DNA of 64,000 nucleotides. Origin: Tenacibaculum adriaticum. GTDB lineage: Bacteria > Bacteroidota > Bacteroidia > Flavobacteriales > Flavobacteriaceae. The stretch is taken from contig NZ_VNIA01000002.1 in the NCBI RefSeq assembly GCF_008124875.1, positions 434,001 to 498,000 of the forward strand, in the 5' to 3' direction. Made by a program: the position numbers and the translations under genes. The notes under the pieces were generated by a model. That model saw nothing but the letters and a program-made list of their open reading frames with translations, ran no database searches and had not been told where the DNA came from. Positions 42,595-50,640 of this stretch are shown in pieces; position 1 is the stretch's first letter, and each line of letters starts with the position of its first letter.

Positions 42595-43806
42595 ATGAGA
42601 TTACATAGAAATTTAACGTATGCTGTAATAGATAGCTTACGAGATATATTTAATGAAGGAGTGTATGCAGATAAAGCTGTTGAAACTGCTTTGCGTAGAG
42701 ATAAACGTTGGGGAGCCAGAGATCGTAAATTTGTTGCTGAAACTATTTACGATATTGTTCGATGGCAACGTTTATATGCAGAAATTGCCAATGTAAAAGT
42801 TCCATATGCACGTCCAGATTTATGGCGTTTATTTTCAGTTTGGTGTGTGTTAAGAGGAATACAATTACCCGATTGGAATCAAATTGAGCCTACTCCTACT
42901 CGAAGAATTAAAGGGAAATTTGATGAACTTTCTAAAATTAGAAAATTTAGAGAATCAATTCCCGATTGGATTGACGAATTAGGTGTTAAAGAATTAGGTG
43001 AAGAAATTTGGACAAAAGAAATAGCTGCTTTAAACAAACAAGCTGAAGTTATTTTACGTACCAATACCTTAAATACAACTAAAGAAAACTTACAAAAACA
43101 ATTAGCTTCTGAAGGAATAGAAACAGAGCCTATTAAAGGATACGCTGATGCTTTAAAATTAGTAGAGCGTGCTAATGTTTTTAAAACAGAAGCTTTTAAA
43201 AAAGGACTTTTTGAGGTACAAGATGCTTCTTCTCAATTGGTGGCCGCCTACTTAGATGTTGAACCAGGAATGAAAGTTATTGATACTTGCGCTGGTGCTG
43301 GAGGAAAAACGCTACACTTAGCTGCTTTAATGGAAAATAAAGGGCAAATTGTAGCTATGGATATTTACGAAAGTAAATTAAAGAAGCTTAAAGTCCGTGC
43401 TCGAAGAGATGGAGTACATAATGTAGATACTCGAGTTATTGACTCTACCAAAGTAATTAAAAAACTACATGATAAAGCCGATAGAGTTTTAATCGATGCT
43501 CCGTGTTCTGGTTTAGGGGTTATCCGTAGAAACCCAGACAGTAAATGGAAGCTACAACCTGAATTTTTAGATAATATAAGAGATGTACAACAAGAAGTTT
43601 TACAAAACTATTCTAAAATGGTAAAACCAGGGGGTAAATTAGTATATGCAACTTGCTCTGTATTACCTTCTGAAAATCAGCAACAAGTTGAGTTTTTCTT
43701 AGCTTCAGATGGTGGAAAAGATTTTAAATTTGTAAAAGATGAAAAAATTTTATCTCACCAATCTGGTTATGATGGGTTTTATATGGCCTTATTAGAACGT
43801 AAATAA
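42595..43806 (+). CDS. RsmB/NOP2-Sun type RNA m5C methyltransferase
   Basis: This 403-residue enzyme methylates cytosine in rRNA (or tRNA) at C5. An N-terminal NusB-like helical region (about residues 1-110) precedes the SAM domain: motif I VIDTCAGAGGKTLHLAAL (about 224-241), motif IV LIDAPCSGLGVIRRNPD (about 300-316) with the catalytic PC, and motif VI YATCSVLPSENQQQ (about 355-368) with the second cysteine. The length fits the RsmB-like rather than the RsmF branch. The end of this gene has been copied by a duplication into the gap before the second nuclease at 45873. Confidence 0.9.
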   Translation: MRLHRNLTYAVIDSLRDIFNEGVYADKAVETALRRDKRWGARDRKFVAETIYDIVRWQRLYAEIANVKVPYARPDLWRLFSVWCVLRGIQLPDWNQIEPTPTRRIKGKFDELSKIRKFRESIPDWIDELGVKELGEEIWTKEIAALNKQAEVILRTNTLNTTKENLQKQLASEGIETEPIKGYADALKLVERANVFKTEAFKKGLFEVQDASSQLVAAYLDVEPGMKVIDTCAGAGGKTLHLAALMENKGQIVAMDIYESKLKKLKVRARRDGVHNVDTRVIDSTKVIKKLHDKADRVLIDAPCSGLGVIRRNPDSKWKLQPEFLDNIRDVQQEVLQNYSKMVKPGGKLVYATCSVLPSENQQQVEFFLASDGGKDFKFVKDEKILSHQSGYDGFYMALLERK

Positions 43807-43814
43807 TTTATTAT

Positions 43815-45596
43815 ATGATGAAAAAATTACTTTTATTATGCACTTTGCTGCTTTCAGTAGTAATCAATGCTCAACAAGATTATTATGATGATGTTAATTT
43901 AACACTTACTGGACTTGATTTAAAAAATGAATTAGCCACAAAAATAATTAACACTCACACCAACTTATTAAGTTATACACCAGGTATTTGGGAGGCCTGT
44001 AAAGCAACAGATGTTGATCCTAATAATAATAATGAAGTTTTGCTTATTTATGGTTATAGCGCCTCAGGTATCACCTCTAGAAGTAGAGGAATAAATGATA
44101 ATGGAGGAAATAATGGTCAGTGGAATCGTGAACATACTTATGCTAAAAGTTTGGGAAATCCAAATCTTGGAACTTCAGGACCTGGAGCTGACGCGCATCA
44201 TTTAAGAGCCTCCGATGTTCAATACAACAACCAACGTTCAAGTAAAAAATTCGCTACAGGTTCTGGTAATTCAGGTGATGTAACTGGTGGCTGGTATCCT
44301 GGTGATGAATGGAAAGGTGATGTCGCTCGAATGATGATGTATATGTATTTAAGATACGGAAATCAATGTTTACCCACTGGCGTTGGTGTTGGAGATTCTT
44401 CAGGAACACCTGATGATATGATTGATTTGTTTTTAAAATGGAATGCAGAAGATCCTGTTTCTCAAATTGAAGATAATCGTAACACATTTCATGAAAATAC
44501 TTCTAATACCTACGCTCAAGGAAATAGAAACCCTTTTATAGATAATCCTAACTTAGCTACTCAAATTTGGGGTGGTGACATAGCAGAAAACCGCTGGGAC
44601 TCTTCTACTCCTGATGATACTGAAACACCTACTATTCCTACAGCCTTATCAACTAGTGATATCACAAGTAATTCTATTACTGTTTCTTGGAATCCTTCTA
44701 GCGATAATGTTGGAGTTATAGCATATGAAGTTTTTGTAGATGGTATTAGTAATATCACTACAGGTGGTACATCTATAGTTATTAATGGATTAGAAGCTTC
44801 TACTAATTATAGTTTTACGGTTAGAGCTAAAGATGCAGCGGGTAATACTTCAGCTCAAAGTTCTTCTACAGAAGCCACTACATTAGAAGACACTAGTATA
44901 GATGCCTGTGTATTTGAATCTTTTACAAATATTGGTACAGCTTCTTCTTCATACAGTAGCAGAAATTGGACAGGTGATAATGGTTTTGAATGGACTGCTA
45001 GTGATGCTAGAACAGACCAAACTCTTACTTCTGGTAATAATGCCATCACTATTAGAAACGGGGAATTATCGACAGTACAAACAATTGAAGAAGGGATTAG
45101 TAGTTTTTCAGTAAAAACAAAACGTGTATTTACTGGAGGTAGTGGTACTTTCGATTTAAATGTGAACGATTCTAAAGTAGGTGAAATAACATATTCTGAT
45201 GTAGAAAAAACTACAATCATTAATGATATAAATATTTCTGGAAATGTAACTATCACAATAACAAATAAAACGAGTACTACTGATCGAGTGATTTTTGATG
45301 ACTTACAATGGGAATGTTATAATGCAACTGCAGGAATTGAAGAGCTTTCTAGATTGAATAGTATTAAAATATATCCAAACCCTAGTTTAAATGGAAAAAT
45401 CACTTTACAGACTTTATCAAATATTGAAGTAGAAAACATTAAGATTTATTCCATCTTAGGCAAGAAAGTTATTGATGTTAAATATCCGAATTTCATAAAT
45501 AATAAATACACTTTAGAAAATCTTAAAAGTGGAATTTATTTAATAAAACTTTCAAACAAAAAGCAAAGTACTACTAAAAAACTAGTAATTCAATAA
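43815..45596 (+). CDS. Secreted endonuclease I with FN3 domain and T9SS sorting tail
   Basis: This 593-residue secreted nuclease has a signal peptide ending NAQ. An endonuclease I-type HNH/bba-Me domain covers about residues 20-265, with WNREHTYAKSLG and ADAHHLRASDVQYNNQRSSKKFA supplying the histidine and asparagine active site. One fibronectin type III domain (about 272-362), a beta-sandwich and a T9SS type A C-terminal signal (about 515-593, YPNP...GIYLIKLSNKKQSTTKKLVI) follow. It would degrade extracellular DNA for nutrients or to loosen biofilm. It starts 9 nt after the RsmB-like stop and is the older copy of the tandem pair. Confidence 0.9.
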   Translation: MMKKLLLLCTLLLSVVINAQQDYYDDVNLTLTGLDLKNELATKIINTHTNLLSYTPGIWEACKATDVDPNNNNEVLLIYGYSASGITSRSRGINDNGGNNGQWNREHTYAKSLGNPNLGTSGPGADAHHLRASDVQYNNQRSSKKFATGSGNSGDVTGGWYPGDEWKGDVARMMMYMYLRYGNQCLPTGVGVGDSSGTPDDMIDLFLKWNAEDPVSQIEDNRNTFHENTSNTYAQGNRNPFIDNPNLATQIWGGDIAENRWDSSTPDDTETPTIPTALSTSDITSNSITVSWNPSSDNVGVIAYEVFVDGISNITTGGTSIVINGLEASTNYSFTVRAKDAAGNTSAQSSSTEATTLEDTSIDACVFESFTNIGTASSSYSSRNWTGDNGFEWTASDARTDQTLTSGNNAITIRNGELSTVQTIEEGISSFSVKTKRVFTGGSGTFDLNVNDSKVGEITYSDVEKTTIINDINISGNVTITITNKTSTTDRVIFDDLQWECYNATAGIEELSRLNSIKIYPNPSLNGKITLQTLSNIEVENIKIYSILGKKVIDVKYPNFINNKYTLENLKSGIYLIKLSNKKQSTTKKLVIQ

Positions 45597-45603
45597 AACA
45601 AAG

Positions 45604-45635
45604 AGGCTGGTGACTTTTTTTACTGGCCTTTTTTA
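45604..45635 (+). terminator. Terminator after the first nuclease
   Basis: AGGCTGGT pairs with ACTGGCCT (two G-U pairs) and a T run follows. It corresponds in sequence to the hairpin after the second nuclease, so it was part of the duplicated unit. Confidence 0.75.
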
Positions 45636-45787
45636 ATCATCAGCCTTCAATTATGTTTCTCTTGTCCTTTTACCTAGTTTTATTAGTATAAACTCTGATA
45701 GAAAATAAAACAAAAATACCTATAAACTATTTTGTATTCTATTCTTGAAATCAGTAACAAATTGACTTTTTCTTAACTTAAGATATC

Positions 45788-45868
45788 GGAAAAGATTTTA
45801 CTTTTGCAAAAAATAAAAAATCTTTTTCACCAAGCTGGTTTTGATGGATTTAATAATACAACGTAAAT
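45788..45868 (+). pseudogene. Relic of the 3' end of the RsmB-like gene
   Basis: GGAAAAGATTTTA..TTTG and TCACCAA.CTGGTT.TGATGG.TTTA, ending ACGTAAATAAT-TATGATGAAAAAA, match the end of the RsmB-like gene and the first bases of the first nuclease (43718-43830). One internal stretch is lost. Translated, it begins GKDFTFAKNKK against GKDFKFVKDEK in the intact gene. It is a footprint of the tandem duplication. Confidence 0.75.
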
Positions 45869-45872
45869 AATT

Positions 45873-48074
45873 ATGATGAAAAAACTACTTTTAAAGCTAT
45901 TCTTTTTAATTGCATTTGTAGCAAATGCACAACAGGATTATTATGATGATGTTAATTTAGCTCTTACTGGTACTGATCTAAAAAATGCTTTGGCTGTTAA
46001 AATAACAGCAACACATATAAATATGTTAACATATACTCCTGGTGTTTGGGAGGCTAGTAAAATAACAGATATAAATTCTGAAAATAATTCTGAAGTCGTA
46101 TTAATTTATGGTTGGGAAAATGGTTCTGATACTGATATTAGTAACGATAGAGGACGTGATAAGACGCTACAAGATAGTGGTAATGGAGCTACTTTTGTAT
46201 GGAATAGAGAGCATGTATTTTCTAAATCCTTAGCAAATCCTAGTTTTACAACTGATAACCCTGGTCCTGGTACGGATGCCCATAATCTAAGACCAGCAGA
46301 CAAAACTAGAAACTCTACTAGAAATAATTATAAATTTGCTTCCGGAACAGGTAATTCTGATCGCTCTTCTGTAACTTATAGTGGTCCTGATGGACCAAAT
46401 ACAAGAGGTTGGTATCCAGGAGATGAATGGAAAGGGGATGTTGCAAGAATTATTATGTATATGTATTTGCGCTATGGAAATCAATGTTTACCAACTAATG
46501 TTGGTGTTGGTGATAATCAATTCACTCCAGATGATATGATAGACTTATTTTTACAATGGAATGTAGAAGATCCTGTTTCCGAATTTGAAAAAATTAGAAA
46601 TGAATATCATGAAAATACTACAAATACCTATGCACAAGGAAATAGAAACCCTTTTATAGACAATCCTTATTTAGCAACTCGAATTTGGGGTGGAGATTCT
46701 GCTCAAGATTTATGGGGAATTTATACAAGTAGTGATAATGAAGTCCCAACTGTACCAACAAATGTGGTTGCTAATAATATTACTATGACTACGATTGATT
46801 TTTCTTGGGATGCTTCTTCAGATAATGTAGCTGTTACAGGTTATGATATATTTGTTGATGGAATTTTAAAAGCACAAACTACAGCGACTAATATTACAAT
46901 TTCAGGGTTAACTTCGAACACAACTTATGCTTTTACAGTATTAGCTAAAGACCTTATTAACAATAAATCAGCACAAAGCACCGCTGTTAACGCAACTACC
47001 TTGCAAGATTCTGAAGCTCCAACAATACCTACTAATCTTGTTGCAAGTGATATCACAGATACTTCATTTAGATTAACTTGGGATGCTTCTTCAGATAATG
47101 TAGCTGTTACTAGTTACGATATTTATTTAGATGGCGTTTTTAACGTGTCTACAACTGATTTAACCTATAATATTACTGGATTAAATGAGTCTACCCTATA
47201 TAGTGCTTCCATTTTAGCTAAAGATAATGCAAACAATATATCTGCACAAACAGCAAGTATAGATATAACCACAACAGATGGTTCAGCTGTAGGTGGGGCT
47301 ACCGAGTTATTTATTTCTGAGTATACCGAACCAAATGGAGGAAACAATAAAGCTATTGAAATTGTTAATCTTACAGGAAGTACAGTTAGTTTAGTTGGAT
47401 ATTCTATAAAAAAACAAAAAGACGGAGCAGGTAATTGGATAGATGAATTTGATATTTCTACTGGCTCTGTAACATCTATTGTTCCTAATGATGTATTTGT
47501 TATTATTAATGAAGGAGCAGATGATGCTACATTAGTTGCGGAAGCAGATTTAATAAGAGCAAGTAATACCTCTACAAATTATGGTTCTCCAATAAACTTT
47601 AATGGAAACGACCCTGTTGGACTGTTTAAAAATGGTATTTTGGTTGATATTGTTGGGGATTTTGATGGTGGAAGTGGTAATCAATTTGCACAAAACGTGA
47701 CTTTAAGAAGAAAAAGCACTATTTCAAGCCCAAATACTGTATACGATGTTAATGAATGGGATACTTTTCCTGAAAACACCTTTGATGGTATTGGTTTTCA
47801 TAGTGTTACTTTAAGTACAGAAAGTCAAGTTTATATAGATTTTAAAGTTTACCCAAACCCTTCTAACACAGGTAATATTACTATTCAATCACCTAACAAT
47901 ACTGAAATTAAAAACATTAAAGTTTATTCTATACTTGGTGAAAAAATAGTGGATATTAAAAACCCTGATTTCTTGAATAATAAATACACTTTAGAAAATC
48001 TTAAAAGTGGAATTTATTTAATGAAGCTTTCGAATAAAAAACAAAGCACTACAAAAAAACTGATTGTACGTTAA
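45873..48074 (+). CDS. Secreted endonuclease I paralogue with two FN3 domains, lamin-tail domain and T9SS tail
   Basis: This 733-residue paralogue of the preceding gene has the same signal peptide and endonuclease I domain (WNREHVFSKSLA and TDAHNLRPADKTRNSTRNNYKFA). It carries two fibronectin type III repeats (about residues 288-378 and 380-470) that share an identical 30-nt stretch. A lamin-tail domain (about 480-625, LFISEYTEPNGGNNKAIEIVN) and a type A sorting tail follow. The domain set differs from the first copy after the nuclease part, so domains were gained or lost after duplication. It is exported by T9SS and probably cell-surface or extracellular. Confidence 0.9.
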   Translation: MMKKLLLKLFFLIAFVANAQQDYYDDVNLALTGTDLKNALAVKITATHINMLTYTPGVWEASKITDINSENNSEVVLIYGWENGSDTDISNDRGRDKTLQDSGNGATFVWNREHVFSKSLANPSFTTDNPGPGTDAHNLRPADKTRNSTRNNYKFASGTGNSDRSSVTYSGPDGPNTRGWYPGDEWKGDVARIIMYMYLRYGNQCLPTNVGVGDNQFTPDDMIDLFLQWNVEDPVSEFEKIRNEYHENTTNTYAQGNRNPFIDNPYLATRIWGGDSAQDLWGIYTSSDNEVPTVPTNVVANNITMTTIDFSWDASSDNVAVTGYDIFVDGILKAQTTATNITISGLTSNTTYAFTVLAKDLINNKSAQSTAVNATTLQDSEAPTIPTNLVASDITDTSFRLTWDASSDNVAVTSYDIYLDGVFNVSTTDLTYNITGLNESTLYSASILAKDNANNISAQTASIDITTTDGSAVGGATELFISEYTEPNGGNNKAIEIVNLTGSTVSLVGYSIKKQKDGAGNWIDEFDISTGSVTSIVPNDVFVIINEGADDATLVAEADLIRASNTSTNYGSPINFNGNDPVGLFKNGILVDIVGDFDGGSGNQFAQNVTLRRKSTISSPNTVYDVNEWDTFPENTFDGIGFHSVTLSTESQVYIDFKVYPNPSNTGNITIQSPNNTEIKNIKVYSILGEKIVDIKNPDFLNNKYTLENLKSGIYLMKLSNKKQSTTKKLIVR

Positions 48075-48081
48075 AATAAAA

Positions 48082-48114
48082 AGGCTCGTGAAGAAATTTT
48101 CACGAGCCTTTTTT
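48082..48114 (+). terminator. Terminator after the second nuclease
   Basis: AGGCTCGTGAA and TTCACGAGCCT form a perfect stem with a short loop, followed by six Ts. It lies just past the nuclease stop. Confidence 0.85.
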
Positions 48115-48233
48115 CAATCAACTATTAAAAACTAACTAATTACTAACGTTACGTATGTAATTATCTATTTGACGAGGTTGTTTTTAATTCGTTACATTAT
48201 TTTTTTAGTTTAACACATCTTTAAGAAATTCTC

Positions 48234-49064
48234 TTATTGATTTCCTAAAATAATTGGCATTCCACTTTTACCTGCTCCAATTAACACTACCTTACTATTT
48301 GGAGATTCCGATAATTTTAAAGTAGCTTCAATACCTTTATCTTGTAAAATTTTATCTGTTAATGAAGCACTTAAAATTTTATTTGCATCTGCTTTACCTT
48401 TTGCTTCAATAATTTGTTTTTCAGCTTCTTTTTGTGCAGTTACCAATCTAAATTCATATTCTAAAGACTCCTGCTCTTGTTTTAATTTACGTTCAATTGC
48501 CTCTTTAATGGTAGATGGTAATGTTACATCTCTAACTAACACTTCATTTAGTTGTACATATTGCTTTTCTAAAATCTTTTTAGTTTCTGTAAATATTTCA
48601 TCTTGAATAGCATCTCTTTTACTTGAATATAACTGCTCTGGTGTATAACGACCAACAACACTACGAGCCGCAGATCGAATAGCTGGCTGAATAACACGTT
48701 GTAAGTAGTTTTCACCAAGTGTTTGATGTAATTTTCCTAAATCATTATAAACAGGTTGATACCATGCTGAAGCATCAATTTGAATCTCTAACCCATTAGA
48801 AGATAACACTTTCATTTTTTCGAAAAGTTCTTGCTGTCTAACTTCATAAACATGCATTTCATTCCAAGGTGCTACAATATGAAAACCTTCTCCATATGTT
48901 TCGTCTGTTACAACACCTCCACTAAATGTTTTATACAAAACTCCTGCTTGTCCTGACTTTATGGTTTCTGTTGATTTTGCAAAAAGAATAATTAAAAAAA
49001 TTATGATTGGAATAAATACAATCCCTTTTGTTGGAAAATTTAATGTTGGTTGATTTTGTGCCAT
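48234..49064 (-). CDS. SPFH / prohibitin family membrane protein
   Basis: The 276-residue protein has one N-terminal membrane anchor (about residues 12-30, GIVFIPIIIFLIILFAKS) and an SPFH/band 7 domain (about 33-215) with GFHIVAPWNEMHVYEVRQQELFEKM and IRSAARSVVGRYTPEQLYSSKRDAIQDEI. A coiled-coil tail rich in Glu and Lys (about 190-240) is followed by a Gly-rich end. Such proteins form large rings that scaffold membrane proteases or lipid domains. No FtsH or HflC partner is near. It is monocistronic. Confidence 0.9.
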   Translation of the reverse strand: MAQNQPTLNFPTKGIVFIPIIIFLIILFAKSTETIKSGQAGVLYKTFSGGVVTDETYGEGFHIVAPWNEMHVYEVRQQELFEKMKVLSSNGLEIQIDASAWYQPVYNDLGKLHQTLGENYLQRVIQPAIRSAARSVVGRYTPEQLYSSKRDAIQDEIFTETKKILEKQYVQLNEVLVRDVTLPSTIKEAIERKLKQEQESLEYEFRLVTAQKEAEKQIIEAKGKADANKILSASLTDKILQDKGIEATLKLSESPNSKVVLIGAGKSGMPIILGNQ

Positions 49065-49110
49065 TTTTAGTTTTTTTATGTATCAAAGATACAGTTTATT
49101 GATTTTACAT

Positions 49111-50001
49111 TTAATCCTTATACTTACAATCCTCATCTGCAAACTCAAGTTCAAGAGTAATATGTTCTAAACGAAATTGCTCATGTAACGTTTTTTTAAT
49201 TTCTTTCTTAAGATTTTCAGTTGTATTTAGAGAAATTGATTTATCCTTTAGTGTTATATGAGCTGTAAAAACATTATGCTCCCCATCTAACGTCCATAAA
49301 TGACAGTCATGTACATCTGTAATCTCTTCAAAACTTAATAATTTTTCTTTCACTGATTCAATAGACACATCTTCAGGAGTTGCCATTAAAATAATTTTAA
49401 GACTTTCTTCCATGTTTCTAAAGACATTAAAAAGAACATAAAAAGCTATTAAAAGTGATAAAATAGGATCCAGAATTGGTATATCCCAAAATTGCATAAT
49501 CACGCTAGCAATTAAAACAGCTAGCCAGCCTAAAACATCTTCTAATAAATGTAATGATACTACACGTTCATTTATTGAAGTTCCTTGTTTTAATTTTAAC
49601 ACAGCCGCCCCATTCACTAAAATTCCTAAAATAGCAATCCACATCATCCCTTTTGCATCAGCTTGTTCAGGATTTAAAATTCTAGGAATTGCTTCTTTTA
49701 TAATAAAAACTGAACCAATTACTAAAATAATAGAGTTGATAATAGCTCCCAACAACGAAAACCGTTTATATCCGTAAGAATATTTTTTATTTGCTTCTTT
49801 ATTTGATACTTTTTGAAAATACCAAGAAAGTCCCAACGATAAACTATCTCCCAAATCGTGTAAAGCATCTGATAAAATTGCCAAACTATTGGTAAAAAGA
49901 CCTCCAATAATCTCAATAATTGTAAATGCAAGGTTTAAAAAGAAAGCAACTTTGATGTTTCCTGTAGCATCGCTATGTGAATGATGATGATTGTGTGCCA
50001 T
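49111..50001 (-). CDS. Cation diffusion facilitator transporter (Zn2+/Co2+ efflux)
   Basis: This 296-residue inner-membrane antiporter has six transmembrane helices. Its His-rich start (AHNHHHSHSD) and the metal-site pairs SDALHD in TM2 (about residues 44-49) and HLLED in TM5 (about 150-154) mark the zinc-type CDF proteins (CzcD/ZitB). The cytoplasmic C-terminal domain (about 205-296) has DVHDCHLWTLDGEHNVFTAHI. It exports Zn2+ or similar metals. It is the distal gene of a run with a thioesterase and a small Cys-rich protein, but the link is only positional. Confidence 0.9.
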   Translation of the reverse strand: MAHNHHHSHSDATGNIKVAFFLNLAFTIIEIIGGLFTNSLAILSDALHDLGDSLSLGLSWYFQKVSNKEANKKYSYGYKRFSLLGAIINSIILVIGSVFIIKEAIPRILNPEQADAKGMMWIAILGILVNGAAVLKLKQGTSINERVVSLHLLEDVLGWLAVLIASVIMQFWDIPILDPILSLLIAFYVLFNVFRNMEESLKIILMATPEDVSIESVKEKLLSFEEITDVHDCHLWTLDGEHNVFTAHITLKDKSISLNTTENLKKEIKKTLHEQFRLEHITLELEFADEDCKYKD

Positions 50002-50044
50002 GTATTTTTTATCTATATGACTAGTTTAATATAAAAAAGATGCA

Positions 50045-50437
50045 TTATTGATTATCCAATCTATCTTTTACAAACTCAACTTTCGTTTTTCCATGTGGTC
50101 TTGGATTACCATTATCATCTAAACTTACCATTACAATTTTATCTATATTAATAATGTCTTTATGCGTTAGTTTGTTTCTTACTTTACAGTTTAGTGTGAT
50201 AGAAGAATTACCAAACTTAAGAACCTCAATTCCTATTTCAATAATATCTCCTTGTTTAGCAGAACTAATAAAATCTATTTCAGACATAAACTTAGTGACT
50301 GTTTTAGGAATCTCTAACTGAATAATTGAATACAAAGCCACTTCTTCATCTATCCATTGTAAAAGTCTTCCTCCAAATAATGTTCCGTTTGGATTTAAAT
50401 CTTCAGGTTTTACCCATTTTCTCGTGTGAAATTTCAT
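50045..50437 (-). CDS. Acyl-CoA thioesterase (hotdog fold)
   Basis: The 130-residue hotdog domain belongs to the BACH/YciA group. NPNGTLFGGRLLQWIDEEVALYSI (about residues 16-39) holds the catalytic aspartate and the central helix, and MSEIDFISSAKQGDIIEIGIEV follows. It hydrolyses acyl-CoA in the cytoplasm. It is not a close copy of the thioesterase at 35435. It is followed by the CDF gene 43 nt on and starts 2 nt after the small Cys-rich gene, so the small gene and this one are co-translated. Confidence 0.87.
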   Translation of the reverse strand: MKFHTRKWVKPEDLNPNGTLFGGRLLQWIDEEVALYSIIQLEIPKTVTKFMSEIDFISSAKQGDIIEIGIEVLKFGNSSITLNCKVRNKLTHKDIINIDKIVMVSLDDNGNPRPHGKTKVEFVKDRLDNQ

Positions 50438-50439
50438 AT

Positions 50440-50622
50440 TTATTGTTCTATATTTTTCGCTTCAAAAGCTATTAATTCATTATTTTCAAAATTAGTGGTA
50501 AGTTGTATTGGATTACAACACACTTCACAATCTTCTATATACGTTTCAGAAACACTCATATCCAAAATCATAGAAATTTCTTCCCAACAATACGGACATT
50601 GAAAAAAGTGTTCTAAAATCAT
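50440..50622 (-). CDS. Small CPxCG-type cysteine-rich protein
   Basis: The 60-residue protein has two cysteine pairs, CPYC (about residues 9-12) and CEVC (about 32-35), plus a third cysteine next to the second pair. This is the arrangement of the CPxCG family of small zinc-ribbon proteins common in Bacteroidota and Proteobacteria, and the rest is an anionic beta fold. Function unknown; zinc binding is likely. It overlaps nothing and sits 2 nt ahead of the thioesterase. Confidence 0.78.
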   Translation of the reverse strand: MILEHFFQCPYCWEEISMILDMSVSETYIEDCEVCCNPIQLTTNFENNELIAFEAKNIEQ

Positions 50623-50640
50623 TATTTTAATTATTTAATT

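Noticed and set aside
44855..45256. Minus-strand 133-codon open frame inside the first nuclease gene
   Set aside because: It is a shadow of the nuclease coding frame and shows no promoter or recognisable domain.
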